Of a DNA stretch of 64,000 nucleotides, positions 54,491-62,934 are shown piece by piece. Each line of letters begins with the position of its first letter. Position 1 is the stretch's first letter. The DNA comes from Sphingobacteriales bacterium 39-19. GTDB taxonomy: Bacteria > Bacteroidota > Bacteroidia > Chitinophagales > Chitinophagaceae. Where the stretch lies: contig MKTX01000014.1 in the NCBI GenBank assembly GCA_001898465.1, positions 1 through 64,000 on the forward strand. The letters are read 5' to 3'. The notes beneath the pieces are model-generated. The model had not been told where the DNA came from. It saw only the letters and a program-made list of their open reading frames with translations, and made no database searches. The position numbers and the translations under genes are program-made.

Positions 54491-55609
54491 TTATTTCCAC
54501 ACAGAAACACCTTCGCTGCAATTTGCACAGATATCTATGTTTTTCCTGCTCTTCATAAGCGAAGCTCTAAATTGTTTGTAATTCGCATTGTGCCATATCT
54601 CTTTAAAAGATTCTGCTTTTAAATTTCCGAGTTGATGAGTGGCATCTTTGTCAAAACAACAGGGTACTACCAGCCCATCCCAGGTAATTACATTGCCTTG
54701 CCAAAGCTTCCAGCAATGATTGGCTAATTTATTTTTGGGTGCATACGTACCATCTGCTAATTTTTTATAGCGGCTATATTTGTCATTTTCAGGAATTAAT
54801 TGATTGGGGTCATTTTCATAATCATACACTTGTGCTGTTTTAAAACGCACTTCATCTACACCCACTTCTTTCGCTAATTTTTTTATGTCTTCTACCTGGT
54901 GCTCATTGGGCTTTACCACTAAGAACTGAAAAAACACAAAGGGGGTATCGCTCTTTAATTCCTTCTTCCACTTTACAATGTTTTTTGCACCTTCAATTAC
55001 TTTTTGCAGGTTGCCCCCTACCCGGTAAGATTTGTAAACTTCCTGTGTAGTGCCATCAATCGAAATAATTAAACGATCCAAACCGCTTTCTACTGTTTTA
55101 CGGGCAGCCTCATCATTTAAATAATGGGCATTGGTAGAGGTAGCGGTATAAATACCTTTTGATGAAGCATACTTTACCATATCTAAAAAGCCGGTATTTA
55201 AATAAGGCTCTCCCTGGAAATAAAAGATCAGATAAAGGAGTTCTTTATAAATATCATCAATGGTTTTACGAAAAAAATCTTTTTCCAGCATACCGGTGGG
55301 GCGGGTAAAAGCACGCATTCCACTGGGGCATTCGGGGCAGCGAAGGTTGCAACTGGTAGTAGGTTCAAAGGAAATAGATATGGGGTAGCCCCATTGAACA
55401 GGCTTATGTATGACCCTGCTCAAATAAAAACTACTCAGCACTTTAATTCCATTCCACACCCGTTTTGGGGTAAGCTTTGATGCTAAGTTGATAGTATCTT
55501 TTAAATTAAATGCAGGCATTGATGAAAACAAAGATACATTACCCGGCCGTACAGCATTTTGAAAGCCGGGGAATGATACAGGAATTACCTGTTTTTTTTC
55601 TCTTTTCAT
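54491..55609 (-). CDS. Radical SAM protein with SPASM-like C-terminus
   Basis: The 372-residue protein has the radical SAM cluster at C87, C91 and C94 in TTSCNLRCPECPSG, then FQGEPYLNTGFLDMV and GLDRLIISIDGTTQEVYKSY of the TIM barrel. C-terminal cysteines in HCWKLWQGNVITWDG, PCCFDKD and ICANCSEG form an additional cluster-binding (SPASM/Twitch-like) region. An N-terminal extension of about 70 residues precedes the barrel. The substrate is unknown; no peptide substrate lies beside it. It is the gene next to the AI-2E protein, 31 bases upstream. Confidence 0.88.
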   Translation of the reverse strand: MKREKKQVIPVSFPGFQNAVRPGNVSLFSSMPAFNLKDTINLASKLTPKRVWNGIKVLSSFYLSRVIHKPVQWGYPISISFEPTTSCNLRCPECPSGMRAFTRPTGMLEKDFFRKTIDDIYKELLYLIFYFQGEPYLNTGFLDMVKYASSKGIYTATSTNAHYLNDEAARKTVESGLDRLIISIDGTTQEVYKSYRVGGNLQKVIEGAKNIVKWKKELKSDTPFVFFQFLVVKPNEHQVEDIKKLAKEVGVDEVRFKTAQVYDYENDPNQLIPENDKYSRYKKLADGTYAPKNKLANHCWKLWQGNVITWDGLVVPCCFDKDATHQLGNLKAESFKEIWHNANYKQFRASLMKSRKNIDICANCSEGVSVWK

Positions 55610-55824
55610 AAATGAAGGGCTAAACAGGTACGACGAAATGTCATTTTATTCCCTAAACCAGTTGTTTATATTTTAATTAAACCATATTCCGGGGTGCTTA
55701 ATCTTTAAATGAATATTAAATTTTAATACCTGCCATAAAAATAAACTTCCCCTAACTCCATTTCACATTTTATTAATACAATCAGGCACATTATTGTGGC
55801 TATTACTTAATAAAATAAATACAC

Positions 55825-56406
55825 ATGAAAAAGATATTATTATGGACAGGAACCCTTGTAAGTTCTGTTTTGTTCCTGGTGGCCTGTGGCCCTTCGGCAC
55901 ATATAGAAAAAGATAAAAACCTGAATTTGGCCGCCTATCATTCCTTTGCCTGGGCCACCCCCGATAAAAAAATAAACAATAATGTAGTGGATGAAAATTT
56001 AAAATCGGCCGTGAGTGAAAAACTTAAAAAAGATTATAACTGGGAAGAGATACAGGGCAACCCCGATGTGCTGGTAAGTTACGATGTATTGGTAGAACGA
56101 TCTCACCGTACTACTTCCAGCCCGGTATATAGCCGCCCATTTATGCGTAGCTTTTATAACCCTTATAATCACAGGGTTTACCGGGTGTACTATCCTTCAC
56201 AGTTTATGGGTTATGATGAACAATCTACTCCTACAAAAGAAGGAACTATTACCATTACATTGGTAGATGCTGCTACCGGAAAAGCCATATTACAGGGATG
56301 GGCCAGCACCGAAATACTGGGGCATAAACTCACCACTGCCGATGCAAACAGTATCGTAAATGCGATATTTAAAAAAATGAAATCAGCAGGTGTTAAAACC
56401 CAATAA
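55825..56406 (+). CDS. DUF4136-type lipoprotein
   Basis: The 193-residue protein has a signal peptide of about 20 residues with lipobox LVAC and lipidation at C21. The mature part starts GPSAHIEKDKNLNLAAYHSF and has the DUF4136 pattern FAWATPDK, NPDVLVSYDVLVE and TITITLVDAATGKAILQGWA. A Pro- and Tyr-rich insert (SRPFMRSFYNPYNHRVYRVY) lies in the middle. Cell envelope protein of unknown function. The plus-strand gene ends in a hairpin that overlaps its stop codon. Confidence 0.87.
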   Translation: MKKILLWTGTLVSSVLFLVACGPSAHIEKDKNLNLAAYHSFAWATPDKKINNNVVDENLKSAVSEKLKKDYNWEEIQGNPDVLVSYDVLVERSHRTTSSPVYSRPFMRSFYNPYNHRVYRVYYPSQFMGYDEQSTPTKEGTITITLVDAATGKAILQGWASTEILGHKLTTADANSIVNAIFKKMKSAGVKTQ

Positions 56407-56421
56407 AAAGCTTGGCTTTTT
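56405..56421. terminator. Bidirectional terminator
   Basis: AAAAAGC-TTG-GCTTTTT: a 7-bp stem with a three-base loop right after the DUF4136 stop, facing the TPR gene on the other strand. T-rich and A-rich sides let it serve both genes. Confidence 0.6.
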
Positions 56422-56433
56422 TACAGCCGTATG

Positions 56434-57090
56434 TTATCCCGGCATACGGGTAATATATTTTTCTACCTGTTTTATTTGATCTACAATTTGCGGAGTAGTA
56501 GGCTTGTAACTTTTTGCTTTTTGAAAATATTGTTTTGCAGCCCTGAATTCTCTTTTGTTCATCATAATGGAGCATAATTGCAAATAAGCTGCAGCATTAT
56601 TTTCATTATCCGGCAGCCCGGCTTTTAAAGCCTGGCGAATATAACTTTCGGCTTCTTTATTGTTTCCTTTTTGCATAGCCAGCATACCCAGTTGCAACTT
56701 ATTGGGCCCTTCGGCTTGCTTGGTAAGTTGCCCGCCACCCAAAGCCAAACTTTTTTTCATGTGTTTTTCTGCAGAATCAAAATCCTGGTCTACCATAGCC
56801 AGGTTTCCTTTTAATGTGTAATATACCGAGCGCATGGGTTTTATGAGCAGGCCCGGAAATTGAATACCATCCACTATTTTTTTAGCGCCTTCCACATCGC
56901 CATTCTCCATATACGATTGAATGAGCCGCATAGGGCCAAAAAAGAAATGGCCTGCGATTAATATTACGCCTAATAAATACAGGATAAAAGAAGGCCAGAA
57001 GCCTGCTTGCAGATTAATGATTACGGCTGCCACCAGCATCACAATCCCGATCCATAGCCGATATTTAATAATTACATTTAACCACTTCAT
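56434..57090 (-). CDS. TPR-repeat membrane protein
   Basis: The start is chosen at the ATG 57090 (MKWLNVIIKYRL); the longer frame begins with an unlikely TTG. The protein is about 218 residues. Two membrane segments at about 8-50 are followed by a cytoplasmic or periplasmic helical region of tetratricopeptide repeats (GDVEGAKKIVDGI, DFDSAEKHMKKSLALGG, NNKEAESYIRQALKAG, EFRAAKQYFQKAKSY). Probably a scaffold protein in the membrane; partner unknown. A -7 promoter element is 19 bases upstream. Confidence 0.85.
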   Translation of the reverse strand: MKWLNVIIKYRLWIGIVMLVAAVIINLQAGFWPSFILYLLGVILIAGHFFFGPMRLIQSYMENGDVEGAKKIVDGIQFPGLLIKPMRSVYYTLKGNLAMVDQDFDSAEKHMKKSLALGGGQLTKQAEGPNKLQLGMLAMQKGNNKEAESYIRQALKAGLPDNENNAAAYLQLCSIMMNKREFRAAKQYFQKAKSYKPTTPQIVDQIKQVEKYITRMPG

Positions 57091-57108
57091 AGCATAAAAT
57101 TTGGGTTG

Positions 57109-57116
57109 CAAAGATA
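57109..57116 (-). promoter_or_regulatory. Bacteroidota -7 promoter element TATCTTTG
   Basis: The minus strand reads TATCTTTG 19 bases before the TPR-protein ATG, an exact TAnnTTTG match. Confidence 0.5.
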
Positions 57117-57217
57117 AGGTTCTGAAGCATGCCGGGGAAATTGAATATTACTCCTTTTGGGTTGTAATTGCCGTTACAAAACCATAAAATGTTTCACCAT
57201 CATAATCCTAATTTTCT

Positions 57218-57225
57218 TACTTTTG
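57218..57225 (+). promoter_or_regulatory. Bacteroidota -7 promoter element TACTTTTG of the tRNA gene
   Basis: TACTTTTG matches TAnnTTTG and lies 30 bases before the tRNA 5' end. A weak TTTC at about 57192-57195 is near the expected -33 position. Confidence 0.5.
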
Positions 57226-57255
57226 CCAGCCTGAAAATGAAGCTATCTGCAATCG

Positions 57256-57330
57256 GGTCCCGTAGTTCAATGGATAGAATAGAAGTTTCCTAAACTTTAG
57301 ATGCAAGTTCGATTCTTGCCGGGACTACCA
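57256..57330 (+). tRNA. tRNA-Arg (anticodon CCU)
   Basis: The cloverleaf folds completely: acceptor GGTCCCG/CGGGACT (7 bp with one G-U), D-arm GTTC/GAAT with an 8-base loop, anticodon stem GAAGT/ACTTT with loop TTCCTAA so that the anticodon is CCT (CCU), variable loop of four bases, T-arm GCAAG/CTTGC with loop TTCGATT, discriminator A and an encoded CCA at 57328-57330. Total 75 bases. It is the only tRNA in the window and reads rare AGG codons. A perfect 28-base palindrome follows. Confidence 0.95.
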
Positions 57331-57338
57331 CTTAATAA

Positions 57339-57366
57339 GGCCGTCTCATGCATGCATGAGACGGCC
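57339..57366 (+). terminator. Perfect palindromic terminator after the tRNA
   Basis: The 28-base palindrome begins GGCCGTCTCATGCA and ends with its exact complement GAGACGGCC; it folds to about 12 bp with a minimal loop and is followed by TCGTCTTTT. It separates the tRNA from the minus-strand gene that ends at 57399. Confidence 0.7.
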
Positions 57367-57398
57367 TCGTCTTTTAGTACTTATCAGGTATCCTTGTT

Positions 57399-58013
57399 TT
57401 ATTGAGTAAATCCTTTTATCAGGTCTAGCAAACCGCCGCCGCCATTGCGTTGCTGCTGCGCTTGTGCACCCTGGGCCAATTGGCTTACGATATCCATAAG
57501 CCCCCCTGCATTTGAGTGGCCATTACCCCCGGCAAGCTGGCCTATTAAGTCTGTAATACTTGTTCCTGAGTTTTGCTGTACTTGTTCTGTTTGTCCGCCG
57601 GTAATGGAGCGAAGTAAATTATCAATAGAAAATGTACCGCCTGCATCACTGCTGTTTGTTTTATTGATCAGGCTACTTATAACGCCCGGTATCAAACTGG
57701 TGGCAACATTATTTGCCTCGTTATTTCCCAGGTTAAATTTATTCATCAGTTTACCGGCAAAATGGCCAACCATCATGGCCACTATGGGGTTGCTCAGCAA
57801 ACTGCTTTTATCATCATTGCCATTACCCGATCCTTTAAGTAAAGAAACCAGGCTTCCTAAACCACCACCGGCTACAATATTTCTTAACCCGGAAGCTACG
57901 GTATTGGTAGCTTCGGCCATTACTGCATTGTTTTGATCATTAGGAACTTCAGGATTATTGACAACAGCATTACCGGCAACACCTTTTACGAGGTTAAATA
58001 ATTCTTCTAACAT
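57399..58013 (-). CDS. DUF937-like glycine/asparagine-rich protein
   Basis: The 204-residue protein has no signal peptide. It is rich in Asn, Gly, Gln and Leu, with NPIVAMMVGHFAGKLMNKFN and IPGVISSLIN resembling the DUF937 helices. C-terminal NGGGGLLDLIKGFTQ closes the protein. It is likely cytoplasmic, function unknown. Separated from the Fur gene by 63 bases; no operon signal. Confidence 0.75.
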   Translation of the reverse strand: MLEELFNLVKGVAGNAVVNNPEVPNDQNNAVMAEATNTVASGLRNIVAGGGLGSLVSLLKGSGNGNDDKSSLLSNPIVAMMVGHFAGKLMNKFNLGNNEANNVATSLIPGVISSLINKTNSSDAGGTFSIDNLLRSITGGQTEQVQQNSGTSITDLIGQLAGGNGHSNAGGLMDIVSQLAQGAQAQQQRNGGGGLLDLIKGFTQ

Positions 58014-58076
58014 GTTATTTAATTGTTTTATTTAAATATAGTGAACTATTTTAAGACCCTATTATAAATAAAATAG

Positions 58077-58496
58077 TTACTCCTGTTTACAATTTTCACA
58101 AAAGCCCCAAACCAACATAGCCGATTGAGAGGTCCGGAACCCCCTGGGTAAACGTACATCCGGCACTGTTACATCGGCCAGGCAGGTAGTAGCATTACAT
58201 TGCAGGCAAATAAAATGAACATGATTGTCATGATGGTGACCTTCTTCGCAGTTTTCCCGGCACAGGGCATATAAAACTGAATTATCTGTAGTGGGAATTT
58301 GATGAATAATTCCTTTCTCGGTAAATGTTTGCAGCGTTCTATAGATAGTAACCCGGTCAAAAACCGAACCGGTCATTCGTTCAATATCAGCATGGGAAAG
58401 TGCTCCATTACTTTTTAAAAATAATTCCAGAATTTGGGTGCGGCTTTGTGTAACACTTAACCCGCTTTTTGTAAGTATATCATTATATGTAAGCAT
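58077..58496 (-). CDS. Fur-family metal/peroxide regulator
   Basis: The 139-residue protein has a winged helix at about 15-80 (SKSNGALSHADIERM-like segment, FDRVTIYRTLQTFTEKGII) and a C-terminal metal domain: H-rich CEEGHHHDNHVHFICLQC and CENCKQE provide the zinc-binding Cys pairs. Fur, PerR and Zur cannot be told apart here; the H-rich region fits Zur or PerR as well as Fur. It lies ten bases after the Sco gene in the same direction. Confidence 0.9.
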   Translation of the reverse strand: MLTYNDILTKSGLSVTQSRTQILELFLKSNGALSHADIERMTGSVFDRVTIYRTLQTFTEKGIIHQIPTTDNSVLYALCRENCEEGHHHDNHVHFICLQCNATTCLADVTVPDVRLPRGFRTSQSAMLVWGFCENCKQE

Positions 58497-58506
58497 CCTT
58501 TTTTAT

Positions 58507-59235
58507 TTAACCGGGATTATTGCTAAACCCTGACATAAAATGCTTGCTGGCAATTTTTTCTTTAAGTAACCCTTTTATATCCTTTATCAATTTTTGAATT
58601 TCATCTTCTATCAATCCATCATAAATGCCCCGAAGTCGCCCATTCTTATCAACCAACGCAAAAAATTGAGTATGTATAAATTGGTCATTTATCTGCATAC
58701 TATCGGGCTTATTATTATCTATCATATAACTTTCCCGTGCCATTTTATACAGCTCCGCTTTGGGGCCGGTTAAAAAATACCAGTTTTTATTTTGTACAGG
58801 TAAACTGCTGTCGCCTGCTGATAAAACTAAATGATAACTGCCTTCGCTGGTTTGTACAGGCTTACCATTAATCATTACATTTTCATATTCCTTTAATACA
58901 GGTACGCTGTCTGTTTCGGGCATACAGGTATGAGAGGCAATTAAGAACCCGGGCTCATCTTTATAAATATCATAAACCCGGCGCATATTGGCATTCATTT
59001 TAGGACAAATGCCTTTACAGGTAGTAAAAAAGTATTCTGCTACATATACTTTTCCTTCTGTATTATTATTATCAAATTTTTTTCCATTTTGATCGGTAAA
59101 GCTAAATTTTTCAATATGGTCGTTAATTACTTTTAACTTAGAGGCTGAAAAATCGTAATCCCAAAATACAAAAAGAAAAAAAGCAGCCGTTAAAGCCAGG
59201 AAAAAACCAATATAAATCTTCCATTTCTTCTTCAT
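58507..59235 (-). CDS. Sco family protein (copper chaperone/thioredoxin-like)
   Basis: The start is placed at ATG 59235 (MKKKWKIYIGFFLAL), which gives a proper N-terminal membrane anchor; an extended frame to 59304 has no signal-like start. The protein is about 242 residues. The CxxxC copper motif is in FFTTCKGICPKMNANM, and IHTQFFALVD supplies the conserved His. Sco proteins deliver copper to cytochrome oxidase and act as thiol redox proteins. The Fur-family regulator gene follows after ten bases. A promoter element is 20 bases upstream. Confidence 0.9.
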   Translation of the reverse strand: MKKKWKIYIGFFLALTAAFFLFVFWDYDFSASKLKVINDHIEKFSFTDQNGKKFDNNNTEGKVYVAEYFFTTCKGICPKMNANMRRVYDIYKDEPGFLIASHTCMPETDSVPVLKEYENVMINGKPVQTSEGSYHLVLSAGDSSLPVQNKNWYFLTGPKAELYKMARESYMIDNNKPDSMQINDQFIHTQFFALVDKNGRLRGIYDGLIEDEIQKLIKDIKGLLKEKIASKHFMSGFSNNPG

Positions 59236-59254
59236 AAAATCATTTTTTGCAAAG

Positions 59255-59262
59255 CAAAGGTA
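59255..59262 (-). promoter_or_regulatory. Bacteroidota -7 promoter element TACCTTTG
   Basis: The minus strand reads TACCTTTG, an exact TAnnTTTG match, 20 bases before the chosen Sco ATG (59235). It supports the shorter start. Confidence 0.55.
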
Positions 59263-59371
59263 AGGCCAAAATAATGGATAAAATGTAAATAATACTTGTA
59301 ACAAAAGCTAAAAAACGAATGCCCTATATGGGTGCATACATGATATTATTATTAACTTGAGAATAAAACCG

Positions 59372-59797
59372 GTGAACAAAATATTTTTCATTTTCCTGCT
59401 TTTCAATTTTAAAGCGGCCAATGCCCAGCCAAATGCTGAACAAAAAGTATTACAAGTACTTCAATTACAGGAGCAAGCCTGGAACCAGGGGGATATAAAT
59501 GGTTTTATGAATGGCTACTGGAATAGTGATTCCCTCCTGTTTGTAAGTAAAAACGGGATTACTTATGGCTGGCAAAAAACTTTATTGAATTATAAAAAAG
59601 CATACCCCGATACTGCGAGTATGGGCACTTTACAGTTTGATATCCTTGAAATAAAAATGCTTTCTGTACTATATTTTTATGTTATTGGTAAATGGCAGCT
59701 TAAACGGAACAGTTTGCCAAACATAGGCGGGCATTTTACTTTATTATTTAAACGAATAAAAAATAAATGGGTCATCGTAACAGATCATACAAGCTAA
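59372..59797 (+). CDS. SnoaL/DUF4440-like secreted protein
   Basis: A signal peptide starts near GTG 59372 (VNKIFFIFLLFNFKAANAQP); a TTG at 59357 is the alternative start. The mature part of about 120 residues has the NTF2-like cone of SnoaL/DUF4440 proteins: QEQAWNQGDINGFMNGYWNS, YGWQKTLLNYKKAYPD and GGHFTLLFKRIKNKWVIVTDH. The final His and Asp in IVTDHT fit the family end. Periplasmic, function unknown. It overlaps the small membrane-protein gene tail to tail by four bases. Confidence 0.85.
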   Translation: MNKIFFIFLLFNFKAANAQPNAEQKVLQVLQLQEQAWNQGDINGFMNGYWNSDSLLFVSKNGITYGWQKTLLNYKKAYPDTASMGTLQFDILEIKMLSVLYFYVIGKWQLKRNSLPNIGGHFTLLFKRIKNKWVIVTDHTS

Positions 59798-60012
59798 AGC
59801 TGCCATTTCTTTTTTAAATGCTTAAGTATAAAATATAAACTCACCAGGAAAATTATATAGAAAATTATATTGCCGGGAGCAGGCCAACCTTCAAAAAAAG
59901 CCAGTTTAAAATAAATGCCTGCAAACACACCCACGAGCATCCACAAAACCAATAATGCCACACTGTTTGCAATGCGGATAAAAAATGCCCGTGTTTCGTC
60001 TTCCATTCCCAT
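59794..60012 (-). CDS. Small membrane protein of 72 residues
   Basis: There is one strong hydrophobic segment at about 14-36 (ANSVALLVLWMLVGVFAGIY) and a second at about 46-62 (NIIFYIIFLVSLYFILKH), with a basic C-terminus KKKWQL. No family is recognised with certainty; it resembles short conserved Bacteroidota proteins with ETRAFFIRIANSVALL at the N-terminus. The gene starts 34 bases from the end of the GH25 gene and could be co-transcribed with it. Confidence 0.75.
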   Translation of the reverse strand: MGMEDETRAFFIRIANSVALLVLWMLVGVFAGIYFKLAFFEGWPAPGNIIFYIIFLVSLYFILKHLKKKWQL

Positions 60013-60046
60013 GGATCATGTTTTATTGGTTCTATAAATATACATG

Positions 60047-60817
60047 TTATTTTAGCTTCAGTTTTTCAAACGAAATACTATCGCCATTATACACATTAAA
60101 ATCTACATAACTGCGAATACCATTTACCTGGCCTCTTTCATTATGTTGCCAAAATAACCAGTTACGTTCAATCCTGGGTTTTTCTTTTTGCAGGTAATGG
60201 GCAACCCATAAGGGATAATCACTAAACCGGCTGGACAAATACCGATTGTAAAAATCCACATTACTATATAAAATGGGTTTTACTTTATATTCTTTTTCTA
60301 CCAATAGCAACCAATCCTGCACCCTTTGTTGCATGAGCGGTACAGGCACCGCATTCAAGTCTTCAATATCTAATACGGGTGGCAGGTCGCCTTTTTTTAA
60401 CTTTACCGTTTCTAAATAATTTATGGCCTGCTTTTTACCATCTTTCCCGGGGTTAAAATAATGATATGCCCCTTTCACCATTTTATTTTTTTCTGCAAAC
60501 ACCCAATTGCGGCCAAATTTTTCATCAATCTTGTTGGTTCCTTCTGTTGCTTTAATAAAAGCAAAGTCAATGGTAACCCCTCTTATTTTCATTTCTTTTA
60601 CTTGCTGCCACGAAATATTATTTTGATACCGGCTTACATCAATTCCATGAATGCCATAGCCCGAAGGAAGTGAAATACCAAACTCAGGATACACAACAGA
60701 TGAAGGTTTATTAAAATAACGAACACTAAAATATATGATTACCGATGCTGCCAGGGCAATCGAAAAAAACAGCAGGACAGATCTAAAGGGTTTAAATTTC
60801 TTTTTCTTACGTGGCAT
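60047..60817 (-). CDS. GH25 lysozyme (muramidase)
   Basis: The 256-residue protein has an N-terminal basic region and membrane anchor at about 13-30 (LFFSIALAASVIIYFSV). The GH25 barrel has the catalytic pocket in IHGIDVSRYQNNISW, FAFIKATEGTNK, GAYHYFNPG and LPPVLDIEDLN, where Asp and Glu residues (D in DVSRYQ, D and E in DIED) are catalytic candidates. It cleaves the MurNAc-GlcNAc bond of peptidoglycan. A promoter element is 12 bases upstream. Confidence 0.93.
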   Translation of the reverse strand: MPRKKKKFKPFRSVLLFFSIALAASVIIYFSVRYFNKPSSVVYPEFGISLPSGYGIHGIDVSRYQNNISWQQVKEMKIRGVTIDFAFIKATEGTNKIDEKFGRNWVFAEKNKMVKGAYHYFNPGKDGKKQAINYLETVKLKKGDLPPVLDIEDLNAVPVPLMQQRVQDWLLLVEKEYKVKPILYSNVDFYNRYLSSRFSDYPLWVAHYLQKEKPRIERNWLFWQHNERGQVNGIRSYVDFNVYNGDSISFEKLKLK

Positions 60818-60828
60818 ATCAATAGCCG

Positions 60829-60836
60829 CAAAGATA
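60829..60836 (-). promoter_or_regulatory. Bacteroidota -7 promoter element TATCTTTG of the GH25 gene
   Basis: The minus strand reads TATCTTTG 12 bases before the GH25 ATG, six bases past the stop of the M1 peptidase gene. It gives the lysozyme a separate promoter. Confidence 0.5.
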
Positions 60837-60841
60837 ATTCA

Positions 60842-62782
60842 TCAACGAATGAATGTTTTGGTAATAATTTTATTCCCGGCTTTAATGGTAGCCATATAGA
60901 ATCCTTTGGCCCAATTTTGAACGGGCAAAGTAAGGGTGCCAAGCCCATTATACAGGCTAATCTTTTTCTCAAAAACTTTTTGTGCCAATGCATTGATAAT
61001 CAAAACCTCTGCTTCGGTTGCATTAAAATCATGCAATCGTATACTGGTGGGTGAAATTACAGGATTAGGAAAAATATCTACATCCCCTATGCCCGAATTG
61101 GGGATACTCTTTTTTTCAGTGCTATTGTTTTTACTAATGAGCCAATGCTCGGGATCAATTAAAACCGTATCGGCAATAAACCCGATATCTTCTATAAAGT
61201 CCTGGCTATTCGCCGTATTATTCAAGATAACCGTTTTTTGCTGGTTTCCTTTTTTAAATGTGAGCGGTACCGGCATTTTAAAAAAAGATATGGCCGGGTG
61301 CGATGTTACCTGGCTTACATTAATTTGTACTGTTGCGATGCCCACCTGGCTCCAGCTAACTTTATAAGAAGGATACCCCTGGCCCCAATACCATTGGTTA
61401 AAAAAATCGGTTAAGTCTTTACCACTTACCTGCTCCAGTATAGCTTTAAGCTTTCCTGTTTGTGTAAATCCATAAGCCAGGCCAGGGGTATTGAGATATT
61501 GCCGAATGGCTGAAAAAAACAGGGAGTCGCCGAGTACAAATCGAAGCATATTTACTAAGTATGATCCTTTATTATAAGTAAGGCGCTGATCAAATATACG
61601 GCTCACACTACTGGTATCATTTACCCACACGGTACCCCCCGGCTGCGATGTAATATTTGCCAGCACCGATACCCTGTTGGCCATTGCCGAAGCCGGGTAT
61701 TGCGTTTCCATATAAAAGGCAGCACAAAATGTTGCAAACCCTTCATTCAGCCAAATGTCTGACCAACTATTTGCCGTAAGCTTATCGCCAAACCATTGAT
61801 GCCCTAGTTCATGTGCCATTAGGCTTTCATTGGCATTTACCAGGAAGGTAGAAGTTTGATGCTCCATACCGCCGCCCCATCCAAATTGTACATGGCCATA
61901 CTTTTCTTTTATAAAAGGATACTCACCAAAGTATTGATTAAATAACTGCAGCGCCGTAAGCACTTTAGGTGTATTCGCCTCAAAAGAAGGCCTGCTTTCG
62001 GGGTAGCAATAAGTAACCATCGGTAAATGGATCGCCCCTAATTGTACACTATTATTAAACACCTCATAATTGGTAACAGCAAAGCATACCAGGTAAGTGG
62101 CAATGGGATACCGATGTTTCCAATGTGTAATGATATGGGTACCCGATGGCGTTTCAGATTGTAATAAACCATTAGAGGCAGCTTTATAAATAGCCGGATG
62201 CTTTATATAAATATCTATGCTATCCGTTTTATTACCCATAGCATTTTTGCAAGGCCACCAATCCATAGCGCCATAAGGTTCGCTCAAGGTCCAAATAACC
62301 GGGGTACCTATATGCTGCGTTTGTACAAAAGAACCAAAACCCGAATCATTGGGTATGCCCTGGTAATAAATAGTGATAGAATCCTGCTGGCCGGGATTTA
62401 TATTTTCATCAAAAATTACTACTAATGCATTATTGGCCTGCTGGTAATTCAGCAAATTACCTTTTCGTTTTACGCTATCGGTATGCATAGCAGACTGAAG
62501 ATCAAAAGTGATTGAACTACCGCCAGCATTTAGTTTAAAATATACAGTTACAGCACCTTTAATATACCTGATAGCAGGATCTACTTCCCATACACAACGA
62601 AAATAATTAATATCAAAATTTTCGGATGCTGAGCTTCCTCTTTGCATTTGCTTACGCATTTGGGTACGGCTAAAAGCATCTTGCTCCAGGGCCGCAATAG
62701 AAAACGGGCTTTTACAAAAATCTTTTTCTTGAGCTAGTGCTAAGCAAGGAGTTAGCAATAATAACAGGAAGAGTTGTTTCAT
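60842..62782 (-). CDS. Secreted M1-family metallopeptidase with type IX secretion C-terminal domain
   Basis: The 646-residue protein has a signal peptide at 1-17 (CLALAQ) and the M1 catalytic domain with GGGMEHQ at 303-309 and the zinc motif H324-E-L-G-H328 followed by E347 in LNEGFA. Residues about 570-646 form a T9SS type A sorting domain (VDIFPNPVISPTSIRL to GNKIITKTFIR), so the enzyme is exported across the outer membrane by the type IX system. It releases N-terminal amino acids from peptides. Length and motifs are intact. Confidence 0.94.
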   Translation of the reverse strand: MKQLFLLLLLTPCLALAQEKDFCKSPFSIAALEQDAFSRTQMRKQMQRGSSASENFDINYFRCVWEVDPAIRYIKGAVTVYFKLNAGGSSITFDLQSAMHTDSVKRKGNLLNYQQANNALVVIFDENINPGQQDSITIYYQGIPNDSGFGSFVQTQHIGTPVIWTLSEPYGAMDWWPCKNAMGNKTDSIDIYIKHPAIYKAASNGLLQSETPSGTHIITHWKHRYPIATYLVCFAVTNYEVFNNSVQLGAIHLPMVTYCYPESRPSFEANTPKVLTALQLFNQYFGEYPFIKEKYGHVQFGWGGGMEHQTSTFLVNANESLMAHELGHQWFGDKLTANSWSDIWLNEGFATFCAAFYMETQYPASAMANRVSVLANITSQPGGTVWVNDTSSVSRIFDQRLTYNKGSYLVNMLRFVLGDSLFFSAIRQYLNTPGLAYGFTQTGKLKAILEQVSGKDLTDFFNQWYWGQGYPSYKVSWSQVGIATVQINVSQVTSHPAISFFKMPVPLTFKKGNQQKTVILNNTANSQDFIEDIGFIADTVLIDPEHWLISKNNSTEKKSIPNSGIGDVDIFPNPVISPTSIRLHDFNATEAEVLIINALAQKVFEKKISLYNGLGTLTLPVQNWAKGFYMATIKAGNKIITKTFIR

Positions 62783-62820
62783 TTTAAGGTTTTTTTAAAC
62801 AATTTTATTCTTTCAAACTC

Positions 62821-62828
62821 TACTTTTG
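62821..62828 (+). promoter_or_regulatory. Bacteroidota -7 promoter element TACTTTTG
   Basis: TACTTTTG on the plus strand matches TAnnTTTG and lies 107 bases upstream of the transglycosylase start; the leader between them is about 100 bases. It could instead be unrelated. Confidence 0.4.
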
Positions 62829-62934
62829 CCGGGCAATAAGACAATTTATTTTTCCGTTAGAGTGATCCGGGTAAATGATTGAACGTTGCTTTCGGCAAAA
62901 TCTTATATTTTAATACCTAAGAAAAACATATTCA

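Noticed and set aside
54491..55609. Radical SAM enzyme as a modifier of the cysteine-rich precursor
   Set aside because: It lies over 15 kb away on the other strand with unrelated neighbours, so a link is not supported.
57256..57366. tRNA-Arg as possible integration site
   Set aside because: No integrase gene and no duplicated tRNA 3' end were found near it, so there is no sign of an inserted element.
57445..57936. 163-codon plus-strand frame opposite the DUF937-like gene
   Set aside because: It reflects the repetitive codon use of the minus-strand gene and has no start context of its own.
60936..61367. 143-codon frame opposite the M1 peptidase
   Set aside because: Antisense to a clearly coding T9SS domain, with no supporting features.
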